64,000 nt of DNA from Schistocerca nitens (GCF_023898315.1 NC_064614.1:495210109-495274108), one strand, 5' to 3'. Shown: positions 23,855-35,801, counted from the stretch's first letter. Translations and numbers: made by a program. The notes: generated from the sequence alone by a model not told the origin.

Positions 23855-24008
23855 CTCACAGGTGACTGTTACGTCGCAAAAACACAGTACAGAAGCACAC
23901 CAGTTTACATAAGCTGGGCATATGTGAGAATATGCCCAGCTTAAGTAAACAGTTTTTGTACTTTTGTACTGTGTACTGTGATTTTCCGGTACAACAAGCA
24001 TCTGTGAG

Positions 24009-24052
<44 letters not shown>

Positions 24053-24189
24053 ACATGGTCATTTGCACAAGATACTTTATGTTTTTAAATATATTAGTTA
24101 TGACAAACGTTTTATAATGTGCTGATTGTTATTCACATGACAACTTGGCATGAGATCCAACGTAAAATGAACACGTTTCATAACTAAAC

Positions 24190-24248
24190 GATTTTTAAGA
24201 GCTGAAGATGACAACAAAGTCTGTCGAAACTGGTTGTCTTAAATATAT
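24190..24248 (+). ncRNA. Hammerhead ribozyme-like motif (element C, right arm)
   Basis: The core CTGAAGA starts at 24202 and fits CUGANGA. It is followed by a T and a short stem (GACA..TGTC), then GAAA, a self-complementary ACTGGT for stem III, a U at the cleavage position, and TGTCTTAA. The TCTTAA part pairs with the TTAAGA just upstream of the core as stem I. The layout is that of the minimal type I hammerheads known from Penelope-like elements. Activity is inference. Confidence 0.5.
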
Positions 24249-24258
24249 ATTTATGCGA

Positions 24259-25720
24259 TCTAGACTATTGAATGTTTCCAGCAAATAGCAAGACATTTAA
24301 GGTGTCAGGTATACTGGATCACATATACGGAGCTTTATCATACATCAACGCCTAACGCTGGCGGGATATGGAACAGCAAGCCGTAAAATAAGAGGAGAAG
24401 ATGTGGCACTTGGATGGTTTCAAGGATCCTGTTGTTGATCGCCGCGTTGTCAGTGTAGCAGACGACAGTTCCATTTGTTAAGTGGATTCCTCGGATTTGA
24501 ATATGGGAGAACTTCAGAGGTTACCAGATGACTGACTGGAATATGTTGAGGGGCTTCAAAATTTAACGATACGGTGGAATCCCTGTAATATGCTTCTAAG
24601 TCACACGTAGCTCAAGCACAAAAATTACGCTGTGTTGAAGTTAATAATTTTCATCACTTGTTTTTACCCACAGTACTATGTTATCTACGAAAGAAACCAT
24701 GTTCTGCTTTCCATCTGGTCCCCTAAGATGCGCATTGCCGGAGTTTTGTTGTATATTATTTCATTCTGTTTGAAAATTAAATGACATTCTAAGCTACACT
24801 TTTTGTGCTCGTCTCTTTCCTACGTCGTAACTGCGACTATTCACTTAATTGGTGGTAAGTTGGACAAGTTGTCTGGTCAGTGCTGTCCAAATTAATTGCG
24901 CCGATGAAGCTGTTGTCCTGTGCTATCTTCGAGCCGACATGCTAGTAACACATAGTATAAAACGAATCCTTACTATCGCACGCGACTGATCTCAAGACAG
25001 CTCTGCTTCCGCTCCACGTGGTACTAAATTCAGTGACATTCCAGCAAACATGGAAGAATACATAGTGTAATGTTTACATCATGTTTATTCTTACGGTGAA
25101 CGCAGTAGGGAAGTCACAAAGGACAACCATTGTTGGGGAATACAGAAAGTTGAGTGTGTAAAATAAATACCTGAGATCTGTGGGCATAAGTGCTGTCGTG
25201 AGATGGAAAGGTTGTCACAAAAACGCATATCAAGACGGGTCGCGTCAAACTAGAGGACTGATTAAAAGAAAACACATTTTTGGTGGAGAACATTTCCGTA
25301 AGAATGAAAGTGGAATCCTCAAACACTGATTTGTGAAGATCAGCTCTGTTCGACCATGAACTGCAAAATGTAGCTGGTAGCAGCGGACAGACTAATGCCA
25401 TGTTCCTTACTGTGTTTAGCGGAAAGTACTTCTGGTATCGCTTTCAGTGAATTGTTTAAACATGTTGGAATTCAGAGACGGATGATTAGTGTTTTCTGAG
25501 TCAAAACAAAGTAATTCACAGAATGAGCATCCATATGACACTATTTTTGATCTACACCAGAGCTTATGAGCAGGACGAATGGCGTACCAGTCTGATAATG
25601 ACACCATAAAAGCAAAAGGTATACAATTTGTTAGCAATGAACAGTCGTTCATGGCAGATGAAGGATACCTGGCAACTGGAGAAAAAGCACAGGTCATTCC
25701 CGTTTCCAACAAGGGTAGTA
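24259..25720. other. Intronic, no gene seen
   Basis: No domain-bearing frame. A plus-strand stretch at about 25560-25730 is open for some 50 codons without resemblance to anything I know. Confidence 0.35.
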
Positions 25721-25731
25721 GGACAAATGTA

Positions 25732-25940
25732 AGCCGCGCGGAGTGGCAGCACGGTTAGAGGCGCCATGTCACTGACTGCGCGGCCCCTCCCACCGGAGGT
25801 TAGAGTCCTCCCTCGGGCAGGGGTGGGTGTGTTGTTCTTAGAATAGGTTAGTTTCAGTTAGTTTATGTAGTGTGTAAGTCTATGGACCGATGACCTCTGC
25901 AGTTTGGTCCCTTAAGAACTCACATTTGAACATTTTTTTT
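25732..25940 (+). mobile_element. tRNA-derived SINE, family 2
   Basis: It has the family 2 head (GGAGTGGCAGCACGGTTAGA, B-box region GGTTAGAGTCCTCC) and the tail with GACCGATGACCTCTGCAGTTTGGTCCC, ending in a T-rich run. An 11-bp duplication GGACAAATGTA / GGACAGATGTA (one mismatch) lies at 25721-25731 and 25941-25951. Confidence 0.85.
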
Positions 25941-25964
25941 GGACAGATGTACAGTACCATAGTC

Positions 25965-27265
25965 CTGTATCGTTGACAAGCTATTGTTGAATTATGGAAC
26001 ATGTTTTCCGTTCACGTATCATGACGTTCTTAGAGAACGAAAATCTCCTTTATAAAAATGAACATGGCAAAGATCTTTCGGAACTCAGCTCTCCCTATCC
26101 GCCCAGATCGATAGCGTGGTCATTGACTTCAGGAAGGCATTAGATATTGTTTCACACTGACGGTTAGTGAATAAATTATTAGCTTACCTATTTTCTGAGC
26201 GAATGTGAGACTTGATTCAGGAGTTCCTTGCAGATAGAATTCAATACGGCGCTCTCAACGGAAGAAGATCAACAGATGTAAAGTTAGTCTCAGGCAACAC
26301 AGTTCTTTTGGGTAAAAGAATTGTGTTGCGACCTTTTCTGTTTACAATATATATAAATGATGTAGTGGATAACTTCGTCGGCTCCTTGAGGCTAAGCGCA
26401 AATAATACGATTGTCGATAAGAACGTAATAACGTCAGAAAACTATAGCCAATTGTAGCAAGGCGTTCGGAGGAACGGTGACAGGTGCAGTGGCTGAAAGT
26501 TGACCTCAACGTAACAACTGTAACATAGACAGCATAAAGAGGCGAAGAAATCCACTACTGTACGATTACACTATTGATGACAAATCACTGTAAGCCGGCC
26601 GGAGTGGCCGAGCGGTTCTAGGCGCTACAGTCTGGAGCCGCGTGACCGCTACGGTCGCAGGTTCGAATCCTGCCTCGGGAATGGATGTGTATGATGTCCT
26701 TAGGTTAGTTAGGTTTAAGTAGTTCTAAGTTCTAGGGGACTGATGATCTCAGAAGTTGAGTCCCATAATGCTCAGAGCCATTTGAACCATTTTGAAATCA
26801 CTGTAAACTGTAAAATACTACTGTAAAATACCTAGGCGTAACCATTCGGTACGATTTAAAGTGGTATGACCACATAATAGAAACTGTAGGAAAAAATTTG
26901 TTGGAGAAATCTTAAAGGCTTACAAAACACTTGTTCGGCCGCTTTTTAGGTATTGCTCATCAGTCTGAGACACTTACCAGGTTGGGTTAATAGAAGAAAC
27001 AGACAATAACCAACAAAGAGCGGCGCGTTTCATGACAGGATAGTTTAGTCGATGCGAGAGCATTATGGAGATGCTCAACAACCTCCAGTAACCGATGCTC
27101 CAAGAGAGGCATCGTATATCACGAAGATGATTTCTGTTGAAATTCCGACAGGCATTTTCCGGGAAGAGTCTGACATACGTCTCGCGCAATTATCACAATG
27201 CCAAATGAAAGAAATTAGAGTTGATACGGTGGTTTCATTCTTCCTATGCTCCATTAGCGAATAGA
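25965..27265 (+). mobile_element. LINE fossil, RT middle to C-terminus
   Basis: Plus-strand blocks match a Jockey-like non-LTR reverse transcriptase. They are VIDFRKALDIVSH (near 26122), LIQEFLADRIQYGALNGRRSTDVKLVSGN, PFLFTIYINDVVDNFVGSLRLSANNTIV (26330-26415, with the catalytic ADD changed to SANN) and a C-terminal region to about 27265. It has many stops and shifts. A SINE interrupts it at 26594-26794. Confidence 0.8.
26594..26794 (+). mobile_element. tRNA-derived SINE, family 1
   Basis: A full-length copy with A- and B-box motifs (GGTTCGAATCC at about 26660) and the standard tail. Perfect 12-bp duplications AAATCACTGTAA lie at 26582-26593 and 26795-26806. It is nested in a LINE. Confidence 0.93.
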
Positions 27266-27385
27266 ACAGGGAAAGAGGGGGCGGGGGGGGGGGAGGCGGT
27301 GGAAGATAGTGGTATCGGGAGTGCTCGCCGCCAAACACGGTAAGGTGACTTGCGGTGTATAAGTATAGTCGTGTTAGTGACACCG

Positions 27386-27603
27386 GTTCAAATGGTTCAA
27401 ATGGCTCTGAGCACTATGGGACTTAACATCTATGGTCATCAGTCCCCTAGAACTTAGAACTACTTAAACCTAACTAACCTAAGGACAGCACACATCACCC
27501 AGCCATCACGAGGCAGAGAAAGTCCCTGACCACGCCGGGAATCGAACCCGGGAACCCGGGCGTGGGAAGCGAGAACGCTACCGCACGACTACGAGATGCG
27601 GGC
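27386..27603 (-). mobile_element. SINE with a different tRNA head and the family 1 tail
   Basis: Read on the minus strand, the head is TCGTAGTCGTGCGGTAGCG with B box GGGTTCGATTCCC. A linker GGGACTTTCTCTGCCTCGTG follows, then the same tail as family 1 (CCTTAGGTTAGTTAGG to CTCAGAGCCATTTGAACC). The 12-bp duplication TTAGTGACACCG lies at 27374-27385 and 27604-27615. The partial copy at 40801-40926 is the same subfamily. Confidence 0.88.
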
Positions 27604-27634
27604 TTAGTGACACCGTCAGAGAAACAGTGCTGAC

Positions 27635-27792
27635 CTTATACTGCTTGAGCTGCTTGAAGCGCGATTCCTTGCTGTTCTCGTGGACGCAGATGTCGGTGCC
27701 CGTCCGGGAGGCGAAGCACAGCTTGTCGCCCACCATCACCATGGGACTGCTGCCCTCCATCGTTGCTCTTGTAACGTAGCGGCCCTTGTCAC
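27635..27792 (-). CDS. WD40-repeat protein, internal exon (penultimate)
   Basis: A 158-nt exon. The acceptor is TTGCAG and the donor AAG|GTCAGC. It begins in phase 1 (completing the Gly codon begun at 36353) and ends in phase 0. It encodes DKGRYVTRATMEGSSPMVMV, then GDKLCFASRTGTDICVHENS and KESRFKQLKQYK. The GDKLCFASRTGTDICVHE part has the beta-strand pattern of a propeller blade with a degenerate WD position. The KQYK end joins AHD of the last exon to form the start of the following blade. A SINE lies just 19 bp past the donor side, in the intron. Confidence 0.87.
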
Positions 27793-27881
27793 CTGCAACA
27801 CCGGCAACCAACTGTGCTTACTGTCGCGCTATGAGGACGTAAGTAGTCTAGAATGGAGGCATATTGTGTGTTACAGGAAGA

Positions 27882-28080
27882 CCCGGCCGTTGTGGCCGAG
27901 CAGTTCTAGGCGCTTCAGTCTGGAGCCGCGCGACCGCTACGGTCGCAGGTTCGAATCCTGCCTCGGGCATGGATGTGTGTGATGTCCTTAGGTTAGTTAG
28001 GTTTAAGTAGTTCTAAGTTCTAGGAGACTGATGACCTCAGATGTTAAGTCCCGTAGTGCTCAGAGCCATCTGAACCATTT
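27882..28080 (+). mobile_element. tRNA-derived SINE, family 1
   Basis: A complete copy with B box GGTTCGAATCC. A perfect 13-bp duplication, TGTTACAGGAAGA, lies at 27869-27881 and 28081-28093. It inserted at the upstream edge of the LINE fragment that follows. Confidence 0.93.
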
Positions 28081-28089
28081 TGTTACAGG

Positions 28090-29066
28090 AAGAGTCAAGT
28101 TGTTCAGACTCGTAAGTTCAAGTATAGTAGTCACACCAAACAAGCAACAATCAGCTGAGGAAATTGCAAATAATGTCTTTCAGAAAATTATTAAGTGGTT
28201 CTCTGCAAATGGACTCTCACTAAATTTTGCGAAAACACAGTTTATACAATTCTCTACAGTAAATGACATAACACCATTGATAAATATAAAATATGAACAG
28301 AAGTCTCTTGCTAAGGCAGAATACTCAAAATTTCTGGGTGTGTGCACTGATGACAAATTGAATTGGAAGAAACACATCGATCATCTGCTGAAACGGTTAG
28401 ATTCAGCTACTTATGCTATTAGGGTTATTGCAAATTTTGGAGATTAACATATCAGTAAATTAGCCTATTAGGCATATTTTCATTCACTGCTTTCATATGG
28501 CATCATATTTTGGGGCAATTCGTCATTAACAGAGAAAGTATTCATTGCACAAAAGCGTGTAATCAGACTAATAGCTGGAGCCCACCCAAGGTCACCTTGC
28601 AGACATTTACTTAAGGAACTCGGGATTTCACAGTACCTTCGCAATACATTTATTCACTTATGAAATTTGTCATTTACAACCTATCCCAGTTCAAAAATAA
28701 CAGCGAAGTGCATAGTTACAACGCTAGAAGAATTGATGATTTTCACTATTCTGGGTTAAATCTCACTTTGGCAGAGAAAGGGGTGAATTACGCTGCCACA
28801 AAAATCTTTGGTCATTTGCCAAACAGTATTAAAAGTCTGACAGATAGCCAACCAACATTTAAATGCAAATTAAAAGAATTTGTGAATGACAACTCCTTCT
28901 ACTTACTAGATGAATTCTTAGATATGAAGTAGTAACTCTAAAAAATTAATTATTTTGTGTAAAGAAAACTTATTTTCAAGTGACACGTACCACATCATTA
29001 CGAAATGCCGTATTTTTGATCTATGTAACAAGGATTAATGTGTGTATGTATGTATGCATGTATGAA
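28090..29066 (+). mobile_element. LINE 3' half (5'-truncated)
   Basis: Plus-strand reading gives the last part of a non-LTR reverse transcriptase: AEEIANNVFQKIIKWFSANGLSLNFAKTQFIQF, YSKFLGVCTDDKLNWKKHIDHLLKRLDSATYAIRVI, SYGIIFWGNSS, QKRVIRLIAGA and a C-terminal LKEFVNDNSFYLLDEFLDMK. The middle is interrupted by a few stops. The 3' end runs into a TGTA-type simple repeat at about 29040-29066, as expected for this LINE type. The 49140-49715 fragment ends with the same DNSFYSKDD-type block. Confidence 0.85.
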
Positions 29067-29718
29067 CGTACTGGGAAATGATTTAATTCTTGATGCTGCC
29101 ACTGATGAACGAAGAAAACATTGCTGTTTACGACAACATCAAAACGTCCTTTGGAATGCAAACGAGTGTAAAGTGCGACACTTCCGGCCAATTGAAAGAG
29201 AGTCTGATAGTATCGGCACTCATATCACACTGTCACAACGAAACAGCGCCGGTGCTGTACAGACACCGGAGAAGAAACGAGTACCAGGAGAGACATTTCA
29301 TCATCGTAGGTGCATCAGGCCACAGCACGAGAAAAACTCAGCCGACAGCCAGGAACAAGAGACAGTTGTCAGTAAACGAGTCCGCTCCTAATAAGCAGCG
29401 GCCAGTGACGCTGAAAATATCCTCAGGAAGCACAGGACTCGGATGTCGCTCCCAGAATACCTCATACGGATAACGGAGTGCTACCACTCCCAGACACACC
29501 CCTCCTGCTCCGGAAATACGCTGTCTAACAGCCCTGGGGAGCCACGCCCATGGCTGTACAGTCGTATTCCGTTTCACAAGGAATGTTAGAAATTAATGCT
29601 ATTTTTACTTCCGAATTTATGGAATTATGAATAACATTAGAAAAATACTCAATAGCCATTCAAATTATCATAAAATTTATAAAAATTAAAACGTCAAGAA
29701 AGATAACAATCAAGCCGA
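29067..29718. other. Intronic, two overlapping unassigned frames
   Basis: Two overlapping plus-strand frames of 117 and 127 codons (29038-29391 and 29090-29473) are open but resemble nothing I recognise and look compositionally unremarkable. I do not call them genes. Confidence 0.3.
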
Positions 29719-29906
29719 GTGCAGAGATTGGGCATTCCACTTTTGAGCAGGAGCATTTTACGCCAATTCAGAGAGGAAACAAACATGTGGAACTCATCCT
29801 ACTGACATTCGCGTGCAGAGCTTGGGCATTCCACTGTTGAGCAGGAACACTTAACGTCAATTCAGAGAGGAAATAAACTCGTGGACCTCGTCCTATTGAC
29901 ATTGCA
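29719..29906. repeat. Two-copy tandem duplication, 94-bp unit
   Basis: The block starting GTGCAGAGATTGGGCATTCC at 29719 recurs at 29813 with scattered differences, and both copies end in a GACATT-type block. It is a simple local duplication. Confidence 0.8.
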
Positions 29907-29929
29907 GTCACCAATCTTCTATTCTGCAC

Positions 29930-31440
29930 TTTCCGTATTAGGTCAACTATGATTTATAATGGTTTCCATTTTCTTCTCGGTCTGCCAAGATATCTGTTCC
30001 GTACTGGTTTAAAGTTTTTTTATCTGACGTGGTAGTCTCCCTGGATCCATTCTCAGTACTTGTTCATTCTGTTTCTTTTTTTCATCCAGTTTTTCTTTCA
30101 CGTTCCAAATTTTCAACTCCTTTCGTATATCTTTTTATTTATTTTTTTACGTCCCTTCACTGTACGAAGAAATCTTATTTCTACTCCTTGTATTTTTTTT
30201 TTTGTCTTTTATTCGATACCCACGATTCACTTCCATGTAATAGGCTTGGTAATGTAACTGTTATATAAAATTTCACTCGTGCTTTTTCTGTTTTATGTTG
30301 TAAGGTTCTGTTAATTGTTCCACAGATACTACCAAATATGCATATTCGTATTCATACGATATTTTACATCCAAAATAGCTAAACCATCTTATCTTTTCTA
30401 TTGTTTTATCACCAACTACTATGTTACTTCTCACTGAATGTTTTCCACAAAATGCCATTGACTTAGATTTACTAGAAGATATTTTCATATTATATCCCTG
30501 TCATATTTCATTTAGTTCATAAATTCCTTATTGTAAATCATCTCATCTTGAAAAAAAAAATCGTGTACGTTTGTCAGCATATAGGAGTGATTTTAGTTTG
30601 CACCGAATTGTTAAGTTGTGCTCCGGTGTTTATCTTAGGATCCCATCTGCGAACTTCATCAAATATTGAACAGCGTAGAGGATAAACTACAGCCCTGTCT
30701 CGCTCCTTTATGTACTTCTATCGCGTCTGTGTATATGCCTTCTACATTTAAGATTACTGGTGTTTCTTTATACAGACTTTTGATAGTGCTGTAAACTGTA
30801 AAGGGTAACACCTGTACCCCACCATTCCGCATAACTTTTCTCTAAGCACATTATCAAAACTTTCGCAAAATCTATAAAATCAATAAGTGTTTTTTTGTTA
30901 AAGTCTCTCTGCTTTTCAGTAAACTGTTGTAATATGAATACGACCTATTCCTCCTCCTCTAACAAACATTATGTTATTGCTTTTAGGCTTGTGTTTAAAA
31001 TTCTTTATATGCTGCGTCATGGAGGCTTATCCTTCTGCACTTTGACATGTATTGTTTCTCCTTTCTTATATGTCGATATTACTTTTGCTTTCTTCCATTT
31101 TCGTCCTACATCTTTTTGCTTTCAACATATGTTAAAAAAATGGAACTATTTTGGATTTAGTTACAATCGTCCAGAATTAATTAACTCTGGATTAATTCCA
31201 TCTAAACCTGTCGCTTCTCGATTTTTTGTGGTTTTCGAAGCTGCTGTTAGTACTTTCATTGTTAGGTCATCTAGGGCTTTTACTTCTAATTCTGAACCTT
31301 TTTTTTTCTTCTCTTCCATGTAAGTATGATACCACAGGTTTTTAAAATATTTAATCCACTGCTCTTTGGTAATATTAGTCAAACAAATTGTATATTTTTA
31401 TATTTTATTTAAGGTTTGAGAGCCTTATATTCTTTCTACT
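29930..31440 (-). mobile_element. LINE fossil, RT region
   Basis: Minus-strand pieces in order are KNREATGLDGINPELINSG (31161-31240), the pre-catalytic RT block, and then SKSMAFCGKHSVRSNIVVGDKTIEKIRWFSYFGCKISYE (30340-30480), the block that follows the catalytic domain in this LINE group. Between them the frame is scrambled. Truncated and inactive. Confidence 0.75.
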
Positions 31441-31475
31441 GGTGGTCATGAACATCACGTTTTGTATTACCAACA

Positions 31476-32619
31476 TACACTGAGGTGACAAAAGTCGTGA
31501 GACACCTCCTAATGTAGTGTCGCACCTCTTTCGTCCGGCGTAGTGCAGCACCTCGACGGTCACAGACACAACATGTCATTGGAAGTCCATACTGCCTCTA
31601 TAGCCGTCCATAATTGCGGAAGTGTTGCCGGTGCGGGATATTGTGCATTAACTAAACTCTCGATTATGACCATAAACGGTCGATGGGATTCATTCGGGCA
31701 ATGTGGGTGACCAAATAGTACTCCCGAATTCTCCAAAACGTTCTTCAAACCAATTACGAACAGTTGTGGCCCGGCGACACGACGCATTGTCATTCATAAA
31801 AGTTACATCGTTGATTGGGAACATGAAGTCCATGAATGGCTGGAAATGGTCTACAAATAGCCGAAAATATTCATTTCCAGTCAACGATAGGTTCAGTTGG
31901 ACCTAAGGACCCAGTCCATTCCATGTAAACACAGCCCACATCATTATGAAGCCACCACCAACTTGCACAGTGCCTTGTTGACAACTAAGGTACATGGGTT
32001 CGTGGGGTCTGGGTCACAATCAGCTCTTACCAGCTGAAATCGGGGCTCATCTAATCAGTTTTCCAGTTGTCGGGTATCTAACCGATATGATCATGAGTCC
32101 AGGAAAGGCGCTGCAGGCGACATCGTGGTGTTAGCAAAACCACTCGCGTCGGCCGTCTGCTGCCACAGCCCATTAACGCCACACTGTCCTCACGGATAGG
32201 TTCATCGTACGTCCCACGTTGATTTCTGCGGTTATTTCAGGCAGTGTTGCTTGTCTGTAAGCACTAACAATTCTACGCAAACGCCGCTGCTCTCGGTCAT
32301 TAAGTGAAGACCATGGGCCACTGCGTTGTCCGTGGTGCCTGAAATTTGGTATTCTCGGCACACTCTTGACGCTGTGGATTTCGGAATACCGAATTTCCTA
32401 ACGTTTTCCGAAATGGAATGTCCCAAGCGTCTAGTTACAACCACCATTCCGCATTCGAGGTCTGCTAATTCCAGTCCTATGGCTATAATCAGGTTGGACG
32501 ACTTTTCAAATGAATCCTCTGAGTACAAATGACAGATCCGCCAATGCACTGCCCTTTTATAGCTTCTGCCATCTGTATATGGTCATTCGCTGTCTCATGA
32601 CTTTTGCCACATAAGTGTA
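31476..32619 (-). mobile_element. Tc1-like DNA transposon, degenerate
   Basis: The ends are inverted repeats, TACACTGAGGTGACAAAAGTC at the left against the complement of GACTTTTGCCACATAAGTGTA at the right, with TA edges. Minus-strand transposase remnants are RRLGHSISENVRKFGIPKSTASRVCREYQ (helix-turn-helix, 32549-32232), QRRLRRIVSAYRQATLPEITAEIN (second DNA-binding part), FMNDNASCRRATTVRNWFEERFG and SPTLPE (DDE region, 31884-31690). The frame is broken several times. The LINE at 29930-31440 ends just before it. Confidence 0.85.
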
Positions 32620-32739
32620 TCTGTCTCAGGCTTGCTGGTGGACTCTCTCCACTGTAACTTTTGTGTAGTTCCTTTTCTGTTTGTAGATTTATCTGTTTTT
32701 CATAGTCGGCTATGATTAGCACCTGTTATACGTTGTTTG

Positions 32740-32942
32740 GCTCAAATGGTTCAAATGGCTCTGAGCACTATAGGACTTAACTTCTGAGGTCATCAGTCCC
32801 CTAGGACTTAGAACTACTTAAACCTAACTAACCTAAGGACATCACATACATCCATGTCCGAAGCAGGATTCGAACCTGCGACTGTAGTGGTTGCGCGGTT
32901 TCAGACTGTAGCGCCTAGAACCGCTCGGCCACCCCGGCCGGC
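32740..32942 (-). mobile_element. tRNA-derived SINE, family 1
   Basis: A full copy on the minus strand with B-box complement GGATTCGAACC. The flanking duplication TACGTTGTTTG / TATGTTGTTTG (one mismatch) lies at 32729-32739 and 32943-32953. Confidence 0.9.
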
Positions 32943-33063
32943 TATGTTGTTTGTTTATCTTATATTACCTCCGAAGTGTCTGTGGAGTAAGTTTTTAATC
33001 GAGACCTTCGGTGGTTTTTCTTTTCTTTTGCGGCGTGCTTTATTGCTTTTTCAATGTTTATTG

Positions 33064-33246
33064 GCTCTGAGCACTATGGGACTTAACATCTTAGGTCATC
33101 AGTCCCCTAGAACTTAGAACTAGTTAAACCTAACCAACCTAAGGACATCACACACATCCATGCCCGAGGCAGGATTCGAACCTGCGACCGTAGCAGTCGC
33201 GCGGTTCCGGACTGCGCGCCTAGAACCGCGAGACCACCGCGGCCGG
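33064..33246 (-). mobile_element. tRNA-derived SINE, family 1
   Basis: A minus-strand copy, slightly short at its 3' end. A perfect 12-bp duplication, CAATGTTTATTG, lies at 33052-33063 and 33247-33258. Confidence 0.92.
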
Positions 33247-33258
33247 CAATGTTTATTG

Positions 33259-33881
33259 ATTCTCCTTTAGCAGTGACCAGTAATGGCGAAAATCAAGGGA
33301 AGGAAAGTGGTTTAACGTCTCGTCGACAATTGTTAATTGTTATATTAATGACGCACTGATGTGTAGGTATGGTCCAGAGCCTAAAAATATCGTTCAACAC
33401 ACTCTTAGCAGTACCATCACGCTAACAAGAGGGTATACTATTAGAGGGAGGGAGGTACTTTAAGGCCACCGCAAAAAAATTAAAAGACGTAAATTTCGTA
33501 TACTTTTGTTGACTTTTATTCAGAACATAGTTTTTAAAAAGGTATTGATGTACAGGCAGCATCCTGAACCTGAAAATATTGAATACCACATTCACTGCGA
33601 AAGGTAACATCTAACACTAAAAGTTAACGGAATGTTCAAACTTTTCTGTTTTTCATTTCGTCATTGAATCGTGCTCTTTTATTTTATCTTCTCCGTTCCC
33701 TATTTTCCATCTCCTTTAACGGCCTGGCGGAACCTTTCTCCTTGATCTTCGTTATAATGTCTCCTCGCCATGGACTTTTATGCTCATGGACAACACAACT
33801 TCTTGAAAATTTCCAGTTTTGATAATGTTCTCGTAATATGGATGTGTTTTATTCCGTAGAAAGTTTTCAAAAAAAGACGTG
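33259..33881. other. Intronic, no gene seen
   Basis: AT-rich sequence without recognisable coding or repeat structure. Confidence 0.35.
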
Positions 33882-33894
33882 TAGGGAGCCCAGG

Positions 33895-34086
33895 TTCAAA
33901 TGACTCTAAGCAATATGGGACTTAACATCTGAGGTCATCAGTCCCCTAGACTTAGAACTACTTAAAACTAACCAACCTAAGGACATCACACACATCCATG
34001 CCCGAGGCAGAATTCGAACCTGCGACCGTTGCAGCCGCGTGGTTCCGGACTGAAGCGCCTAGGACCGTTCGACCATAGCGGCCGGC
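33895..34086 (-). mobile_element. tRNA-derived SINE, family 1
   Basis: A minus-strand copy. A perfect 13-bp duplication, TAGGGAGCCCAGG, lies at 33882-33894 and 34087-34099. Confidence 0.93.
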
Positions 34087-34310
34087 TAGGGAGCCCAGGC
34101 ATTTTTTTTAACATTCGTTGTATCCTCAAATTCATGATTCTTGTGAAAAAAAGAATTCCAGATTTCAGTTTCTCTTGATTGCTGAACAATTCTTTTATTT
34201 TTTAATTTTTTTTTTATTTTAGAAATGCACTTAAAGCAGAATTCATCTTGTGGAAGAGCACTTATAATTTCTTCCATCAAAGGCGGTTCCATTTTTAGTG
34301 GAGGAGGAAA

Positions 34311-35801
34311 TAAACTGGTGTCCAAAATTAAAGTAATGAACAGTTATTTCCCCGTCCTGTGTGTAATTTACGGTACGATCACACATACTGTCAATAGAAG
34401 GCGCGTTCTGCACGAAATATGACATTTCGGTCAACGGTCAACCACGCCAAGGTTTACGTCAGGGCACCTGTCAAACGAGGTACTGTTTGCGGGTAGTCCC
34501 ATGTCCACAGGCGCTGTGTACACTGTCGCAGACGGAGCAGTATGGCACAGAGAAGACGCCCACTCTCTGCGGTGGAGACCCATAGGAAGAATGAAAGCAG
34601 GCCTATCGCTAAGTTATGTGGCCCAGTGGCTTAATGTGAATCTTTCTGTTGTTTCTCGGATGTGGCGACGGTGTATAGAGACCGAAACTGCATCCCCAAG
34701 ATGTAGGCAGGGCCGACCACGTGTGACATAAAAAAGAGAAAACCGTTATTTGGCTGTAAGGGCGTAACGGTACCGCCTCAGTACTGCACGGCAGCTGGCA
34801 TCTGAACTCGCAGCATTCACTGGACGTGTTGTATTGCGGCAAACGGTGTGCAGAAGGCTTCGGCAGAGTGGTCAGAAATCTGGTGTATGTGTATCTCTGA
34901 GGAGTCTTCACAGGAGGCAGCGTCTAGAGTGGAGTCATTAAATGTCACCTGGACAGTCGAACAGTGGGCTAATGTTCTTTCCACAAATGAGTCCCAATTT
35001 GATTTGGTGAGTGATTCTCGACTGAATCGCATCTGGAGGGAACCTGGAACACGTTTTCGGATCCAAACATTGTGAAAAAGAGTTCGATACCGAGGAGGAT
35101 CCCTAATGGTGTGGGCAAGGACGATGTTGACTACTAAAACACCTCTTCATGAAATTGTCCGGGTGAACTGGCAAGGTTTAACTGTTCCCTTGACGAGATC
35201 TTAAGAACTAACGTGCGGTTGTTGCGAGGTGCCAGACTTCGTATTAATGGACGATAATGCTCGACCGCATAGGGCACGGGTGGTTGATGCTTCACTGGAA
35301 ACAGAAGATATTGCACGCATGGCGTGGCCTGCTCGCTCTACCGGTCTGAACCCCATAGCGCATGGCGGGGATGAACTAGGGAGACGGGCTACATCGTGTC
35401 GGCATCCACCAACCACTCTCCAAGGCTTGCGAGCAGCTCTGCAGGAAGAATGGGCGTTATTGCCTCAGCGTCAGATCGATGACATAATTCACAGCAAGCC
35501 CCGTCGTTGACAGGCCTGTATGGCTGCCAGAGATGGTCAGACCCCATAATGAGCACATTAACCAGTTGTCGGAATGTGTGTGCAAATCTGTTAAGTTGGA
35601 AAAACGAAGAATATTTTTGTCTACCATTATGCGTGTTGTAGTTGTTCACGTTCTGTATTCTTTACATTTTTTCTGTTTGTTTGCTTCTTTATTCTTTACA
35701 TTGTTTGTACTTTACTATCACCTGTTTATACCGTTTAGTGATAAAATAAACGCTGCCTTGTAAAATTTCCGTTTGTAGTTTTAATTTTTGATACCAGTGT
35801 A
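34311..35801 (+). mobile_element. Tc1-like DNA transposon, degenerate
   Basis: Diverged inverted repeats: TAAACTGGTGTCCAAAATTA at the left, and TACACTGGTATCAAAAATTA as the complement of the right end. Plus-strand transposase remains are IGRMKAGLSLSYVAQWLNVNLSVVSRMWRR (34590-34680, helix-turn-helix), an RQTVCRRLRQSG-type second motif near 34840, MDDNARPHRARVVDASLE (35240-35300) and WPARSTGLNPIAHGGDELGRR, in which the usual SPDLNPIEHxWDxLGRR block is altered. Several stops. About 1.49 kb long. Confidence 0.82.

Larger units (their letters stand above)
23539..24258. repeat. Palindromic element C with (TA)n core and hammerhead motif
   Basis: The outer arms (about 23539-23700 and 24100-24258) are reverse complements. 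An inner pair (about 23759-23794 and 23853-23890) flanks a long TA run at 23795-23852. A second TA run is at 24011-24050. A short palindrome around 23918-23942 (CTGGGCATATGTGAG and its complement) sits between. The element is noncoding. The right arm holds a hammerhead-like fold described separately; the left-arm copy is more decayed. Confidence 0.75.

Noticed and set aside
12849-24050. Regularly spaced repeats suggestive of CRISPR
   Set aside because: They are simple dinucleotide microsatellites; the context is eukaryotic and there is no repeat-spacer pattern.
29038-29473. Overlapping 117- and 127-codon frames
   Set aside because: No domain, no splice context, and they overlap in two frames downstream of a LINE tail.
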